DNA from: Symsagittifera roscoffensis
Taxonomy: Eukaryota > Xenacoelomorpha > Acoela > Convolutidae
Direction: 5' to 3'
DNA length: 64,000 nucleotides
Assembly (NCBI RefSeq): GCF_963678635.1
Contig: NC_087070.1
Coordinates: forward strand, 49,023,467 to 49,087,466
Shown: positions 10,395 through 21,800 of the stretch, piece after piece
Layout: each line of letters opens with the position of its first letter
Numbering within the stretch: position 1 is the stretch's first letter
Position numbers and translations under genes: made by a program
Notes under the pieces: generated by a model
Told to the model about the DNA's origin: nothing
What the model saw: only the letters and a program-made list of their open reading frames with translations
Database searches by the model: none

Positions 10395-12030
10395 CCCTCC
10401 GGATTGGCACAAATAGGACCCTTCCGGACTGTCAGAATATAGACCCCTCCGGATTGGGACCCCTCCGAGTTAGTTAATAGTAGACCCCTCCGGATTTGGA
10501 CCCCTCCGGTTTTGTGGAAAGTAGACCCCTCCGGATTTGGACCCCTCCGGTTTTGTGGAAGGTAGACCCCTCCGGATTCGGAGCCCTTAGCTCTGTCAAA
10601 GTAGCTTTCCGTAGTTTTCTTAATTTCAGCTTATACCCCTCCGGATACGTTCTGCGTTGCTATTATGCTGTTTGAATTAACTGGGAAGGGTATAGGGTCC
10701 TTTCCTAGACCCCTCCGGGTTGAAGTTAAGGCACTTATTTGACAATTCACACTAACGGTGAAGGGTCTTATCACTTGCCTAACTTCGACTCTATTATGGT
10801 TGTCTTGTGCCTTCAGCCTTCCCTTTTTGTCTAGAACTGTCCTAAGTTACTTAGTTCAATCGCTATCAACTTTTGGTAGAGGTATAAGGGTTTTTCAGAA
10901 AAATTTATAAAACGTGAAGGGTGTACCCCTCCGGATTTGTGTAATTTGCTAAAAACAATCTCAAAAAATTTTCTCGCTCCCTTTTCCGAAAAATTTCTGA
11001 TCCTATTAGTAAGCTCAGCTAATTTCTGATCTATTGGTACCAAGATCAACTCGATATGATCAGTAGTTCCAAAGTTATTAACCAAAACGTCTTTTTTCCG
11101 AACTCAAAAAATTTTCTCTCTTATAGGTTCCGCCTAACTTTTTCCGCAAATCTGGTCCTTTCGACCTAAAAATTATTGATCCGAGCTCAGAAGGCCTATA
11201 CTCTTCTAGTTCAATGCAAAAGACCCGATCTAAAACGCTATTGTAGAAAAATTTTGCGAAAAACTATGCTACCTGGACCCCTCCGGATTGATGAATCCAC
11301 CAAATCAAACACGTTATGTTCGATTTCTCTGCAACCCGCAAGGCTTTCGGGTAGCGGATTTTAAGACTTGTGGATTCACTAGTGGACGTTGTCCGAACAA
11401 CTATTTTTACTGTCCTACCTCAAAAATTTCAAAAAATTTTCTAAATTTTTAGTGTTTCTTACTATCAAAAATTGGGAAAATTTGGTTTTTGGTACCAAAC
11501 TAGTTCCAACCACTTCCGAACTAAAGTTAACCGGTTCTACTTATTACAGTAGTGCAGTTACGATGTAACACACTAACTTAGCGCTTTTTTCCGTTTCAAA
11601 AAATATCGATATCTCAAAAATCGCGACTTGTGGGGGGATCAAAATATCGCTATTTTGACCCTAAAAACCGGTCTGTTTTCGTTGTTTTTCACTGAAAAAC
11701 GATATGTGACTATTAATATAGGCTATATGAATAATAATATTAGTAATACTATACCCCTCCGGGTTTGTTTATTATCCAAATTAAGGTGCTTAACTCGGAT
11801 ATTCGCAGTTCGGTGAAGGGTCACTACAGTGCAGCACTGTCGAGCCCCCCACAGATTACTATCTTACTTTTTGTACCAAAAGGGATACAAAACTTGTTAA
11901 CGATACCCAACAGTCGATTGTTGTTGTCGTTGAGCCCCTTCTTGTTGCTCCTTGAACTGCTTGCCGGATCGGTCTTCACCCAAGACCCTTCCGAATTGAG
12001 CGCAAATCAGCTGACCCTTCCGGATTGAGC
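10395..12030. repeat. Irregular array of ACCCCTCCGGAT-type motif
   Basis: The motif ACCCCTCCGGAT or a close variant (ACCCTTCCGGA, ACCCCTCCGGGT, ACCCCTCCGGTT) recurs near 10395, 10443, 10459, 10483, 10499, 10525, 10541, 10565, 10636, 10708, 10924, 11278, 11753, 11990 and 12015, with a further copy near 13,055. Spacing is irregular outside the dense part at 10.39-10.72 kb. It lies in the leader of the retroelement. Confidence 0.8.
10481..10586. repeat. 41-bp tandem repeat, about 2.5 copies
   Basis: Two near-identical 41-bp units begin at 10481 and 10522, each holding two CCCCTCCGG motifs and ending in TTTTGTGGAA. A partial third unit begins at 10563. This is local expansion of the leader motif. 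Confidence 0.8.
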
Positions 12031-13965
12031 GCAATTTATCATTAACGTGCTTAAATGCTCAAATAACCCTACAGTACAAGCCTCACAAACGGGCCTCAAA
12101 ATTGATCGTAACGATCCTGACTGATATAAATGCCTGTAACAACAATATATCTATCAACAACAAACGGGGGGGTTGAATCACATCTTGTCTGGGGGGATGA
12201 TTTCTACTGATTTTTTACTTTTTTACTGTTTTTGGTTTTTCCGGTTATTTTTTATGTTTTTTTTTGTTTTTCTTGGGTACTATACTACTTTTTGTTTGGT
12301 TTTGCTTATATCTTTAGGTGTTTTTGGTCACAAACCACTCAGGGGATGAGGGGTTCATGATTCCCCCCACCCTTCCTGGTTCGTGAATTTTCGGTCTTAA
12401 CTAGGTTAAAAAACTATTCACGGTAATCCGGAAGGCTTCCGCGTTCCGAACTACCCTTCCGCCCCGGCAGTTTAGGCCTATTAAGGGCGTTAATGTGAGC
12501 ATCCGCTCGGCGCGGAGTGCTCGTTAACGGTTCCGCCGGTCATGATGTTATGAAAGAATAACACCCAGGAGCGCCATAAAAACATACATGTAACATTCGC
12601 CCGGAAGATATATATCGACGGATAACAAAACTAAGTCTTAAGACGACTGGCTAGCGTCTAAACAGAGCTTTGCATGTTTTTCACCGTCTCTACCAAGCCA
12701 GTACTTTTCGGTGGTCTTTCTTACATCAGGCTGACAAAAACGTTACTGTTCTCCGGCTTCGACCAGAACGCTCAAATTAACTGAATTACATGCGAAATTA
12801 GTGAGCTCATGGCTGGGTCTCTGTATCCCCAGACCACGAGGTCACTCCTAAAAACAGGGCTACTACTTATCATATTACTATTGTTTTTGTTCAGTAGATA
12901 AAAATCATCATCTCCATCGAAGATGGATCAACCCTTTCCCCCAACTCCTAGCACCTCATCCTTGTCAAAACTAATCAAAATATCAGTTAAATTCAAGTCA
13001 GGACATGACAGGATGCTAAAATTCAATACAAGTTCATAAAAGTTCCCGTCCCGAGACCCTTCCGGATTCTTGAATCCGGCGAATCAAGCTCCTTAACCTC
13101 AGGTTCACGCTAACTCGGAGGGCTGGTTTTTACCCTTCACCGTTGTTCGCAACGGCCTTGCAACTATTGTAACAGCACAATAGTTGCAACTCGGAACGTC
13201 CTCTGCTGTTCGGTAGTTCGTTGTTGTTTTTTTAGTCTCGATTTTCGTACTGTTCGTAATCGCAGATAAAGTTGTTCTGTTTCTTTCTGCTATTTTAGCC
13301 AAAATGGCCGTTTTAACATTTCTCAGAAATGTTACGTCATCACTTCGAAAATTTAAAATTTAGAATTCCAGAATCTTCTAGCCTTCACCGTTTGGCCAAT
13401 CATTCAAATAACGTCCTTATCCGTTCTAAATCGCCAATCCGGAAGGTTCACTGCTAAAATCCTGAATTCGGCAGAGACTGCATTTTGGCCATTCTGGTCG
13501 AATGTCACAATACATGAACGCCGTTAAAAACCGGGTCGGAACAATCCGCTTAGTTACTTTTTATTGGACAGTGGAACTTTGATCCATTTCAGATGGATCA
13601 ACCTAAAACTCGCCTTATCTCAAGATAACTATCATAAAATACACTCGAGAAATTTAAATTGAGAACTCACATGTCGATGCACTTGAGTATGAGGAGTGAC
13701 TAAGAGAAGCAGCTTGAGAATCAAATAATATAACTAAATAAGTTTGATGCTAATTAGTTTTAACAACAGAAGTAAGTTCTGACTCAAGAATCAAAGTTTC
13801 TGAATGAACCATTGGGACACTCGAGTTGTCCACTCTTCCATTCAATATTCACTCCTTTCCGTTCGAATAGTCGTCCTTTCTCAAGTCTGTATTCTATTCT
13901 CCTGTTTTCAGGATGAGACAGCTCTACTCTCTTATTGTTTCGTATCGAGAAATTGCGAATAGCAA

Positions 13966-14440
13966 TTTCCTGCCTTTTTCTTGAGTAGTTTCCCGCAATT
14001 GTTAATTCGGACGTTCTGATTTTTGATTTTGCGTTTTCAGTTGGTTCGAGAAAACTGAGCATGTCAGGCTCCATTCGAAATTTTCAAAATTAAAACTTCA
14101 CTCCAAACTTACGTGTTTCTCAAGGTCAACCTCCAGACATGATCGCTGACTTGGTTTTACTCAATGGGGGGCAAAAAAGCCTTCACCCAGATATATACTT
14201 GAAAAAAAAATTAGATTTTTCTCTTTAAAAATGTAGAAATCAGAAGGCAAAAACATCAACTATATTGCACGTGCGTTTTTTTTATAACTCGTATCTCATG
14301 ATTGCTTTTTTCTCCTGTTTTCAGTTGTCGGGAGAAACTTGAGCATGATAGGCTGAATTCGAAATTTTGTTAAATTACTTTTCTCCCCAAAATCAAGATA
14401 CAACGTTCAGCTCAAGGTCAAACTTCCAAATATGACTGAC
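13966..14440. repeat. Diverged direct duplication of about 150-180 bp
   Basis: The stretch around 13,966-14,150 recurs in diverged form at about 14,285-14,440. Both copies contain TTTTCAGTTG, then GAGAAA, GAGCATG, AGGCT, CATTCGAAATTTT or GAATTCGAAATTTT, and a CTCAAGGTCAA segment in the same order. There is no coding potential. It may mark the flank beyond the retroelement. Confidence 0.55.
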
Positions 14441-14633
14441 TGGGATAATTTTGTACAGATAGTTTAGATTTTAAAAACCTGAAGATGCGCGAAAACATTT
14501 GTTTGAAATAAATTCTCAAATTAAGCTATGTAGTATATTGCAATGGTTTAATTTTTTTCATATTTCGGGCTTGAAATTAGTGTTTTTTTTGTCAAGATTG
14601 AAATTAGCAACGCAAAAATGGGTTCTGTCAGGG

Positions 14634-14852
14634 GGTTACGCGGCAGTATTTAGACAAACCGCGTATTCAGACTCGTCAGTTTGCAGACAAATGCTGTATT
14701 AACCAATCAGAATCGAGACAAAGAAGAAATGAAGAATTAATAGTTTTTTATTTATAATTTTGCTTTCTCTCGATTCTTATTGGTTAATATGGTATTTGTC
14801 TGCTTACTGACGAGTATGAATACGCGGTTGACTAAATGTTGACCGCTCTACC
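14634..14852. mobile_element. Palindromic MITE with 8-bp flanking repeat
   Basis: The two halves are inverted copies over nearly 100 bp each: GGTTACGCGG at the left end against GGTAGAGCGG at the right end, then AACCGCGTATTCA and a shared AACCAATMAGAATCGAGA. TGTCAGGG lies directly outside both ends (14626-14633 and 14853-14860), giving an 8-bp target duplication as used by hAT elements. No transposase is present; the element is 219 bp. If the ends are instead read as CAGG, the duplication would not match. Confidence 0.75.
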
Positions 14853-14860
14853 TGTCAGGG

Positions 14861-15701
14861 TTACCCTAGGGGTTGCAAATTGGGCCATCGAATATGAGTA
14901 ATCAAATCTTTTTAGTTTAGCAGATTATCTCGTTTAGTTTATCTTTTGTAGTTTTGACTGCTTAAATAATCTTTGTTTGCGAGATATGCCGTTGCTTACA
15001 AAAACTTAATCTTTGAAGAAACAACAAAGTTTGAACTTCTCAAAATTATGATGTGCTGTTGAGGCACTTTCAGAAAGTTCTTATATGGACTCTGAATATG
15101 ACTGCTCAACACATGTCATTTTCTTAAATATGAATTATGATTCATTTTCCTGATTTTCCGTAAAAAAAATTCGCAATTTGAATTAGTCGACGCATTCTTG
15201 GGAAGAATTCAGGTCACTACCAGCAGTTGCTGATGTGGCCTACACCCCAATTTTGTTGCTCAAATTGTTCAAGTGGTTGAAATTGACGTTTTGTTTGTTA
15301 TTTCAAAAGTTTTCATTAAACTATCTGTTAAACTAAGAAAACAAGTCTTTGCTGTTTTGAATATAAAAAACTAAATTTAGCAAGCGTCTCATTCATGTAT
15401 TCAGTGTTTTTGCCAATGAAATTGTTAAATATGGGGAGTTTACTTGTATGCTGTCAGCCATTCTGAAACCCAGTAGCTTCAGAGATTTCACCATTTTAGT
15501 TTAAAAACATTTCCTTTGGACTTTTTTTGTTCAAGTTTTTAAATGAAAAGAGTTATTGGATGCGCCCGTCTCTTTTTACGGTTTCATTTCTTTCGTTGTT
15601 GTTTTTTTTTTAAATTTATTTTATATAAGTAGTTATCACATTCTGTTCGAAGCACCGGAGGTGCGTTACACGCTAGTGTTTTTTAAGATTGCGTGAAAAC
15701 A
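14861..15701. other. Intergenic stretch upstream of the TEX47-like gene
   Basis: AT-rich sequence with T-runs. No coding frame, RNA gene or clear promoter element was recognised. An in-frame TAA at 15684-15686 precedes the start codon of the next gene. Confidence 0.6.
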
Positions 15702-15809
15702 ATGGGTGAGCAAAGTGAGGTCAAGTTCGGGAATATAAAAGAAAACAGCATGGACGACGAAGAGACACGACAATCACTTTTGGATGTAATAAAAATCAAC
15801 ACCGGAAAG
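15702..15809 (+). CDS. TEX47: TEX47-like exon 1 (start codon)
   Basis: 36 codons from ATG (context AACAATGGG) to AAAG ahead of the donor GTACTT; ends in phase 0. Acidic N-terminus (MGEQSEVKFG). A short first exon of this kind is supported only by phase and context, so it is less certain than exons 2-4. Confidence 0.7.
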
Positions 15810-18800
15810 GTACTTATACAATTTAGGATTATTTCAAAAAATTCTTCGTGTAGATAAACTTGTTCTATTGTAAATCAAACTGCAAGTGCCGCTTACAATT
15901 AACAAACGTTACCTTTTCGGAAAAAATAATTGTTACCGGTTAGTGAGTATTTTTTGTGTATTTACCTATTGTATTCGATCTATTGTCTATTTACCTGTTT
16001 TGTATAATGACACTTGCGAGAGCAATTGTCTTGTCATTGAGATCTGGATTTTTCCCAAAACAAATCTATAACAAAATGAAGTTGAACCTTAATTCTTTTG
16101 GGTGTAGAGGTAACTCGGTTGCTTTTGCACCTTAAGGTTTGAGGCTCGAATCCCGATGTTTGAAATCAAAATTTGTTTCGAGGAAAAATTGAGTAGCCGG
16201 ACGCTTGTTTGCTTGCTTATGTTTTTAGGATTAGGTATCATAGCGCGGTTTTTTTTGATATAATTTATTGTCATCTTTATATTTTAAATGAGAGTCGAAA
16301 TGTGCTATCGGCGCAATTTCTAAAAATTGAACGCAATGTTTTGGCTCTGTCGAATGCAACCTTTAAAAAATTCTTAAGGTTTAAGAGAAGGCCAAGATTG
16401 TTCTCGAACTCTCAAATTTTCTTAAGTCTGGAATTTTTTGAATTATTTTTGAAAAAAAAATCAATTTTCCAGACACGATGAACTTAATTTGTTTTCAGGG
16501 CTAGACAATGACTGTCCATTTTTTCCCGAAATTTTGTCGGGAAAAACTAGCTGTTTTCAAACCGATTTGCGCTATGAAATTTCTAAATATTTCAAATTTT
16601 CATCGCTTGCATAGCTTGTTTAGAAAACAAACTTTTCGCCAATTGATTTGCTGTGTGAAAACTTGAGATAATTTAAAATTTCATTGCCTCAATAACTTGC
16701 TTAGAAAACTGAAACTTCTTGCCAGTCGATTTGCTCTATGAAATAAATTGGCATTTTTTGAAATTTCATCACGTGATTAGCGTGCTCAGAGAAACTTTGA
16801 AATATTTCAAGTTATATCATAGACCGTATCGTTTTTCAAAAAGCTTGAGTTTTTAAGCTACACGTTTCGCAAACCTTTTGTAGCAAACTTTTCGCAAACC
16901 GATTTGCCCTCTGAATTAACTTGCAGTATTTCAAAGATTCAGAGCTTTAGTTGCTTGCTGAGAAGAACTTAACTTTTTCGCAAAACGATTCGGTCTAAGA
17001 AATATCAAAAAAAAAATTATAGCTTGCCCACTAAAGCTTTAATTTTTCGCGAACATATTTGATTTATGAAGTGACCTGAAATTTCAAAGTTTCAGAACTT
17101 GAGTAGCTTGCTTAGAAAAGCTGAAACTTCTGGCCAGTCGATTTGCTCTGTGAAATAACTTGGCATTTTTACAAGAGCAATTGTCTTGTCGTTGGGATCT
17201 AGACTTTTTCCCCGTAAACAATCTGTAAGAAACTGAACTTGCTCCATTTTTGAGCTTCAATTCCTATTGGTATAGAGGTAACGTGGTTGCTTTTGCACCC
17301 TAAGTATGAGGCTCGAATGCCGACGTTTGAAATCAAAGTTTTTCAAGAGAAAATGAGTAGTCGGACGCTTGTTTGCTTGCTTATGTTTTGCGGGCTTAAG
17401 TATCACAGCGCGGATTTTTTCTTGATGTAATTTATTGTTATTTTATATAAATGAAAGTCGGAAAGCGCTATGGACGCAATGTGTAATTGACTGCAATGTT
17501 TTAGCTTTGTCGAATGCAATGTTTAAAAAATTCTTCAGGCTTGGCGTTTAAGAGAAGACCAAGATTGTTCTAGAACTTTTAAAATTTTTAAAGTCAGGAA
17601 TATTCAAGGATATTTTTGACAAACAGTCAATTCTTCAAACAAGATGAACTCAATTCATTTTTAGGGCTAGGCCTAAGTTTTTAACTATGGTCAGAATCTT
17701 AAGGTCCTTGTACCGCGCGTTCGTCCTAGATGAAAAAATTTTGAATATTTGATTGTTTAAATCTAGTTGATGTCTGCTGGATTGTTTTGACGCAGCGAAA
17801 ACTCCGCGCTGCAAAATGTATAAACTTTTAATCGTTCAAATCACATGACAGACCTTATCTATTGATTTATTTTCAGTATCTTCAGGTTTGTTTGTCATTG
17901 GGGCTGTTGCTCATAGCAGCGAGTTTTGACAGCTTAAATTGTCACCCGATTTACCTATTTGAAGAGATTAATTATTAAGAGTAATGAACGTAGTGAAGAC
18001 TGTTATATAGGTCTTGTTTTTTTTTCGGGAAGAGTCATTAAATTTGTGTACGCTCAATTTTGATTTTTCGCGGTTTGACTGTTGGTTTCTGTTCAAGCTC
18101 AGTTCGTTTCCATTATTGAAGGCAGTTAACGTGTGAAGGTCACAAAAAACGTGATAGACTTCTTATTTCGAAATTGGATTTTAATTATCGGATATCCCAG
18201 AGAAATGACAAATTTATCATCTATTGATCCAGTTTTATCAAATTAGGTTAATTTTATCAAAAAGTGCGAACCATAAATTGTTCGTGAATTTCAAAAGAGC
18301 TTTATGGGCATATATTGTGTTTTTTTTCTGTTTCCTTGCGTTCATTATTCTTTTACAGCTGTCTGTTGGTTTTGTTTTTTTGATAGTCTTTAATTATTTA
18401 ACAGTGCTGGATATAAGTGGCTATTTTTATGGCTAGTCGGATCAGGGATATTCTCTGTCTGCAATATGGCATCCACATCGAAATAGTTTATGCAATTTGA
18501 AAAAGCCATAGCAAATCGTGTACTTCTCGGTTGGTTTGAATTTTAGTACTACTATGATAGAGTGGTCCCTTGAAAAGAACCAAGTACTTTGAGAATAGGA
18601 CCCCTGGAGCTCTCAAATTGTTTAATAATCATGATTTCGCCATTCATAAAGACTTCGCAGTATTTTTCAAAGAAATTTATGTTTCGTTAATTCGTAAAAC
18701 CTAACCCCCTCCCCCCGACATTTAAGGTGAAAACTTCAAAAAACTGCCAAAATTGAGTTTCGATGACAAATAAGTTAACCCAGTTATGGTTTTTAAACCG

Positions 18801-21800
18801 TAAAATAAGATGAAGCGAGTATATTTCTTGATATAAACAATATAGTAGTTACAATTTTTTTCTGAAAGATATTTTGCGACATTTTTGAAATGAATAATTT
18901 AAACACAAAATAGTTTTCAAAATTATAGCATGCGGGACCTGTCTAGTTGCTCTTTCGAGGGACCACTCTGTCATAGAAGTACCTGAGTTTTCAAGATCGT
19001 TTGCAAAAATTATCAAAAAGAGAGCATATCGCTAATTTTTAACTGGGTATAATTTGAGAATTCTCAGTCAAATAAAAATGACATTGATCCGGTTTTCTGA
19101 AATTAGTTAGGTTAAGCGTCAAACCTGAAAGTTTCTTGATTTTGAAAAAGCTTACGGTAAAAAACTATTCCAGGAAACTCGACAGCTGAAAAGAATAGGC
19201 AATTCATTTACGCATCATCGACTTTTATATACGGCGTCTTTACTAATATTATACGGACCAAAACTGATCTTTTTGCAGTTCTCAAAATTGGATCATAATG
19301 CTCGAATTTGATTGGTTGAAAATAATTTCATTAAATTAAAATCTGGATTCTCAATAAAAACAGAAGCTCATATGATATTATGGTCATTTTGGGCCGTACA
19401 GACCAAAAGGCCATGATTCAGCCTCCCTTCTAACAAAAATGCTAGTTGTAAATATGAGTTGAACTGTTTTATTTGCCTCATAGAAGTGTAACTTGAAATG
19501 TGCTGCCTGTTTTCATTCATCAATCTACTTGTACTGTTCTATGCTATACTTGTGGCTTCAGTTTTGTTTTAATTTTCATACGTTTCTTCAGACCGTGCAG
19601 TTCCGGATGGTGTTGCTGGCGAGGGTGAACGACGACCAGCAGAACAACCAGAGTGCCATCTCCACCTTCTTCGAGTCTCTACTGCAGGATGCCCAGATGC
19701 ACCTCGGTGCTCTCACTGGCTTGCTTTTACTCTACCCAGTCCAATGCGTTGCTGTTGTTGAAGGTGAATATAATAATTATAATAATAGCCCATGACTGAA
19801 TGTCCATAAATAAAGAACGAAATAAAGGTTTCATTTCTCCGTACAATATAGCTCAATTATATAAATTTGATACGAAACTCAATTCAAAATTTTTTAAATC
19901 AATACATTTGATAATGAAGAGTATAACCCAAAGCCATAGGTGATGCCAACTTAAAGTTTACCCTTTTCAACATATGCACAAATTTTGAGTATCTTAGAGT
20001 GAAAACTATAAAAAAAAATAAGAAAAAGCTGGTAAGCAAAAAACGGTGTTTTTATTGCATCCAAGGTTCGAAGAAAAATAATAAATATTTTCAGGTTATT
20101 TATACAGATGCATTTATTTTCTACGTTGAAGTGAAAATTCAAAAAACTTCTTTTAAACAGCTTTTTCTCGTAAACTAGAAGGTTACAGGCCATTTTGTAG
20201 CATGAAATTGCAAACCTACTTCAAGCATTTGTCCAAAAATTTCAGAAACAATAGGTTCGAATGTTCGCAAAAATATATTGACTTAGTTCCGAAATTCCTT
20301 AAAGTATAAGTATCCTTAAGTTTATGCTCGTTAAGGCAGATTTCATTTGAACTCATTTCACTATAATTTTCATGTAGTAACTAATTTTCCTGAGAAGATA
20401 GAGAAGCCAGAGCCTCTTTTTTTTCAAAGAAGCTGATTTATTGTTCCGACCATTAAAAATGGGTAGGAACTTTGTATTCGGGTGTTTTATTTTTTTCTTT
20501 GTTTTCCACGCTAAATCAGGTACCACAAAATTTTATCGGACTGGGCTATGATATATCATATTAGTGCCCTTACAAACGTGATTCCAACCACATTAAAAAA
20601 CATTCCCAGTGTCGAGAAAAACCGGTTTGAAATTTTTGATTTTTCGTTTTATTTCAAGGGAATAAAGCGAGCGAGCAGTCTTTTTATGGCTTAAAAGCTT
20701 AATTTAAAACCTTAAACTTACTTAAAAACGAAAAAGACTTAAAATTTGTTCACGCTCAATTTTGATTTTTTGCGCTGTCATTTGTGTTTTCTTTTTAAGT
20801 TCAGTGCATTTCAATTGTTAAAAGAAAGGTTAAATCCATTATCGAAAAGAAAAAATGTAGAGGTCACGAAAAACGTGATCGACTTGTAATTTCGAAAATG
20901 GAAATTAATTATCAGATATCCGAGTTAAATGAAAGTTTTGCCTATTGATCCAGTTTTTTCAAATTGGGTGATTTTAACAAGAAAAGCGTCCATTATAAAT
21001 TTTTCTACAAATTCAAAGAGCTTTAAGGCCACCTGTTTTTTTTTTTCGAAATTAAAAAATGAAGATTTTTGAAAAAAAAAACGGGGCAGTACAACAGTGC
21101 CGAAGTACAACAGTGCCGAAAATGAAAATTTTGTTCAATAGTGCCGAAAATGAAAACTTTGTTCAACAGTGCCGAAAATTTGAACAAATTTCAACATATT
21201 AAGTGCGGCAATCAAAAAATTAAACAGCGATCGTTTACAATCTTAAGTGGCACTTGAAGATTTTGGGAGAGAAAATTTGCAGACATTTTGGCGCCGAAAT
21301 TGGAGTGATTTTCTTTGATAATTAGCGTCAGTAATTTCCCGCTCTTCAGAAAATGCGTGTAAATGATTCTGAAATTTTCTCGCTTTTTTCGGCACTGTTG
21401 TACTTCGGCACTGTTGAACGCCCCCAAAAAACAAGTCAGTTTTTGTTTCAGTTTGATTGCGTTCATTACTCTTTTCCTACTGTCAGTTGGCTATGTTTTA
21501 TGTATGGGAGAGATGACCTTTTTGGTTTATGAGCTACCTCAACTCTTTTAAAAAAATTATGGAATCGTTAGCATATAGACTAATAAGCCAGCGCATGCTT
21601 AACTTCTGAAGTTCATACGCAAAATCTTCTTGAGTTCAAAGGATTTACTGCTGATTCAATTCTTTTGAGCTTCTATCAAAATCCGTTTTGTCTAATTGGT
21701 TTAGCATTGTAATACCGTATCATTATTGCTGTGGGTACAAAACTCCGGAGTGCCTCCCTAATTGTGATTCGATTAAATCAATTGGATGCGAAAAAGACAA

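Larger units (their letters stand above)
1..13100 (-). mobile_element. Ty3/gypsy (Metaviridae-type) LTR retroelement, coding part looks whole, 3' end outside window
   Basis: One open frame of 3,200 codons (10-9612) carries Gag, zinc knuckles, aspartic protease, reverse transcriptase, RNase H and integrase in the Ty3/gypsy order, read on the minus strand. Upstream of the start codon lies about 3.5 kb with no coding potential and a repeated CCCCTCCGGA-type motif, taken as leader plus possible 5' terminal repeat. The 3' terminal repeat would lie left of base 1, so the two ends cannot be compared and the outer limit (here placed near 13.1 kb, after the last leader-type motif) is a guess. No break is seen in the coding part, which suggests a recent insertion. 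No target duplication or primer-binding site could be fixed. Confidence 0.85.
9613..13100 (-). other. Non-coding leader / possible 5' terminal repeat of the retroelement
   Basis: No frame of useful length is present. The stretch carries about 17 irregularly spaced CCCCTCCGGA or CCCTTCCGGA motifs, AT-rich spacers and T-runs. LTR and untranslated leader cannot be separated without the other terminal repeat, so both are left as possibilities. Confidence 0.5.
16017..17668 (+). repeat. 490-bp direct repeat pair (16017-16504 and 17171-17668)
   Basis: Both copies start at GAGCAATTGTCTTGTC, run through the tRNA-like block, a TTGTTTGCTTGCTTATG segment and GAGAAG(G/A)CCAAGATTGTTCT, and end at TTCAGGGCTAG or TTTTAGGGCTAG. 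The 660 bp between them is the 80-bp tandem array. The order repeat, array, repeat looks like one composite duplicated by unequal exchange, or two copies of one element. Confidence 0.75.
15810..19591 (+). other. TEX47 intron 1 (3.8 kb), repeat-filled
   Basis: Holds two S1 SINE copies inside a 490-bp direct duplication, an approximately 80-bp tandem array, one R1 repeat and a TA-flanked TIR element. The rest (18,985-19,585) is AT-rich with only a weak 17-bp inverted match around 19,252 and 19,400. No coding sequence seen. Confidence 0.7.

Noticed and set aside
12340-12400. G- and C-runs resembling hAT MITE ends
   Set aside because: No matching opposite end or 8-bp duplication was found.
16545-17165. 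CRISPR-like spacing of repeats
   Set aside because: Units of about 80 bp are contiguous and diverged with no unique spacers, in a eukaryotic intron.
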